The notes beneath the pieces are model-generated. The model did not search any database and was not told the DNA's origin. It was given only the letters and a program-made list of their open reading frames with translations. The position numbers were made by a program, and so were the translations under genes. This document shows, piece after piece, positions 13,316 through 13,673 of a stretch of DNA of 13,673 nt. Source of the DNA: an uncultured Clostridia bacterium (lineage in GTDB: Bacteria > Bacillota > Clostridia > Oscillospirales > Ruminococcaceae); NCBI GenBank assembly GCA_947625455.1, contig CANQOJ010000043.1:1-13673 (forward strand), given 5' to 3'. How positions within the stretch are numbered: position 1 is the first letter of the stretch; each line of letters starts with the position of its first letter.

Positions 13316-13673
13316 TGGCTGTAAATTTCAATAATCCTCTTTTCGAGGTGATAAGAAACCCCGACCGCTGTATAAAGTGCAGAGTCTGCGAAAGACAGTG
13401 CGCAAACGAGGTACATAAGTATGACGCGGATCTGGATAAAATGGTGTCGAACGAGAAAAACTGCGTTGATTGTCAGAGGTGCGTTTGCCTTTGCCCTACG
13501 CAGGCATTGAAAATCCGTCCGAATGAAAATCAGTTCCGTTATAATGCAAACTGGAATATGCAGGTAATGGACGAGATATATAAACAGGCGGGAACAGGCG
13601 GCGTTCTGCTTTCCGCTATGGGCAACCCGAAAGATTACCCCGTTTACTGGGACAAGATACTCTTAAACGCGTC
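13315..13673 (+). CDS. Glutamate synthase FMN/ferredoxin-type subunit, 3'-truncated by window edge
   Basis: The reading frame opens at ATG 13315, overlapping the upstream TAA by one base, and stays open for 119 codons to the window end. Two 4Fe-4S motifs are complete: C19, C22, C25, C29 (CIKCRVCERQC) and C50, C53, C56, C60 followed by Pro (CVDCQRCVCLCP), with an additional Cys58. After them comes NANWNMQVMDEIYKQAGTGG, which I read as the start of the FMN-binding synthase domain, as in archaeal-type glutamate synthases. The subunit would combine 2-oxoglutarate with ammonia from the neighbouring amidotransferase, probably with electrons entering through the clusters. A third, GXGXG-domain subunit would be expected beyond the window. 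It could also be a glutamate-synthase-like protein of other specificity. Confidence 0.85.
   Translation, partial: MAVNFNNPLFEVIRNPDRCIKCRVCERQCANEVHKYDADLDKMVSNEKNCVDCQRCVCLCPTQALKIRPNENQFRYNANWNMQVMDEIYKQAGTGGVLLSAMGNPKDYPVYWDKILLNA

Overview
The window looks like a chromosomal stretch from a low-to-mid GC Gram-positive anaerobe of the Clostridia (Oscillospiraceae/Ruminococcaceae-like is my guess). The evidence is the isoprenoid/tlyA/nadK/argR/recN gene order, GatCAB in place of a need for some aminoacyl-tRNA synthetases, strong AGGAGG-type ribosome binding sites, sigma-A-type promoters, and a split, ferredoxin-bearing glutamate synthase. Species cannot be fixed from the sequence alone.

Layout. 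(1) Positions 1-7818, all on +: 3' part of ispA (prenyl diphosphate synthase, cut by the left edge), a divergent PAP2 (DUF212) membrane protein, dxs, tlyA, nadK, argR, a hypothetical gene, a GNAT acetyltransferase, and recN. Most junctions are overlaps or short gaps, so this is probably one or two operons. ispA and dxs feed isoprenoid synthesis; tlyA, nadK, argR and recN are the usual clostridial companions. The hypothetical and GNAT genes sit between argR and recN, which are often adjacent, and look like accessory cargo. (2) Positions 7819-8496: a non-coding spacer between convergent recN and gatB, filled with repeats: two related long hairpins of the GGGGGAAACC type in opposite orientation, a third fragment of them, and two copies of a 117-bp palindrome facing opposite ways. 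(3) Positions 8497-11694, on -: gatC-gatA-gatB, the complete amidotransferase that makes Gln-tRNA(Gln) and/or Asn-tRNA(Asn). (4) Positions 11695-12199: divergent regulatory region with a good promoter for gatCAB on -, a third copy of the palindrome, and a full-consensus promoter on +. (5) Positions 12200-13673, on +: the glutamine amidotransferase subunit of a split, archaeal-type glutamate synthase, and the first 119 codons of its ferredoxin/FMN-type synthase subunit, cut by the right edge.

The coding part is ordinary housekeeping. The most interesting material is non-coding: three copies of a palindrome with an identical plan (51-bp arm, 15-nt asymmetric centre, 51/52-bp arm) whose arms are built of degenerate seven-base units of the type YTAGARG. 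I do not recognise this repeat family by name.
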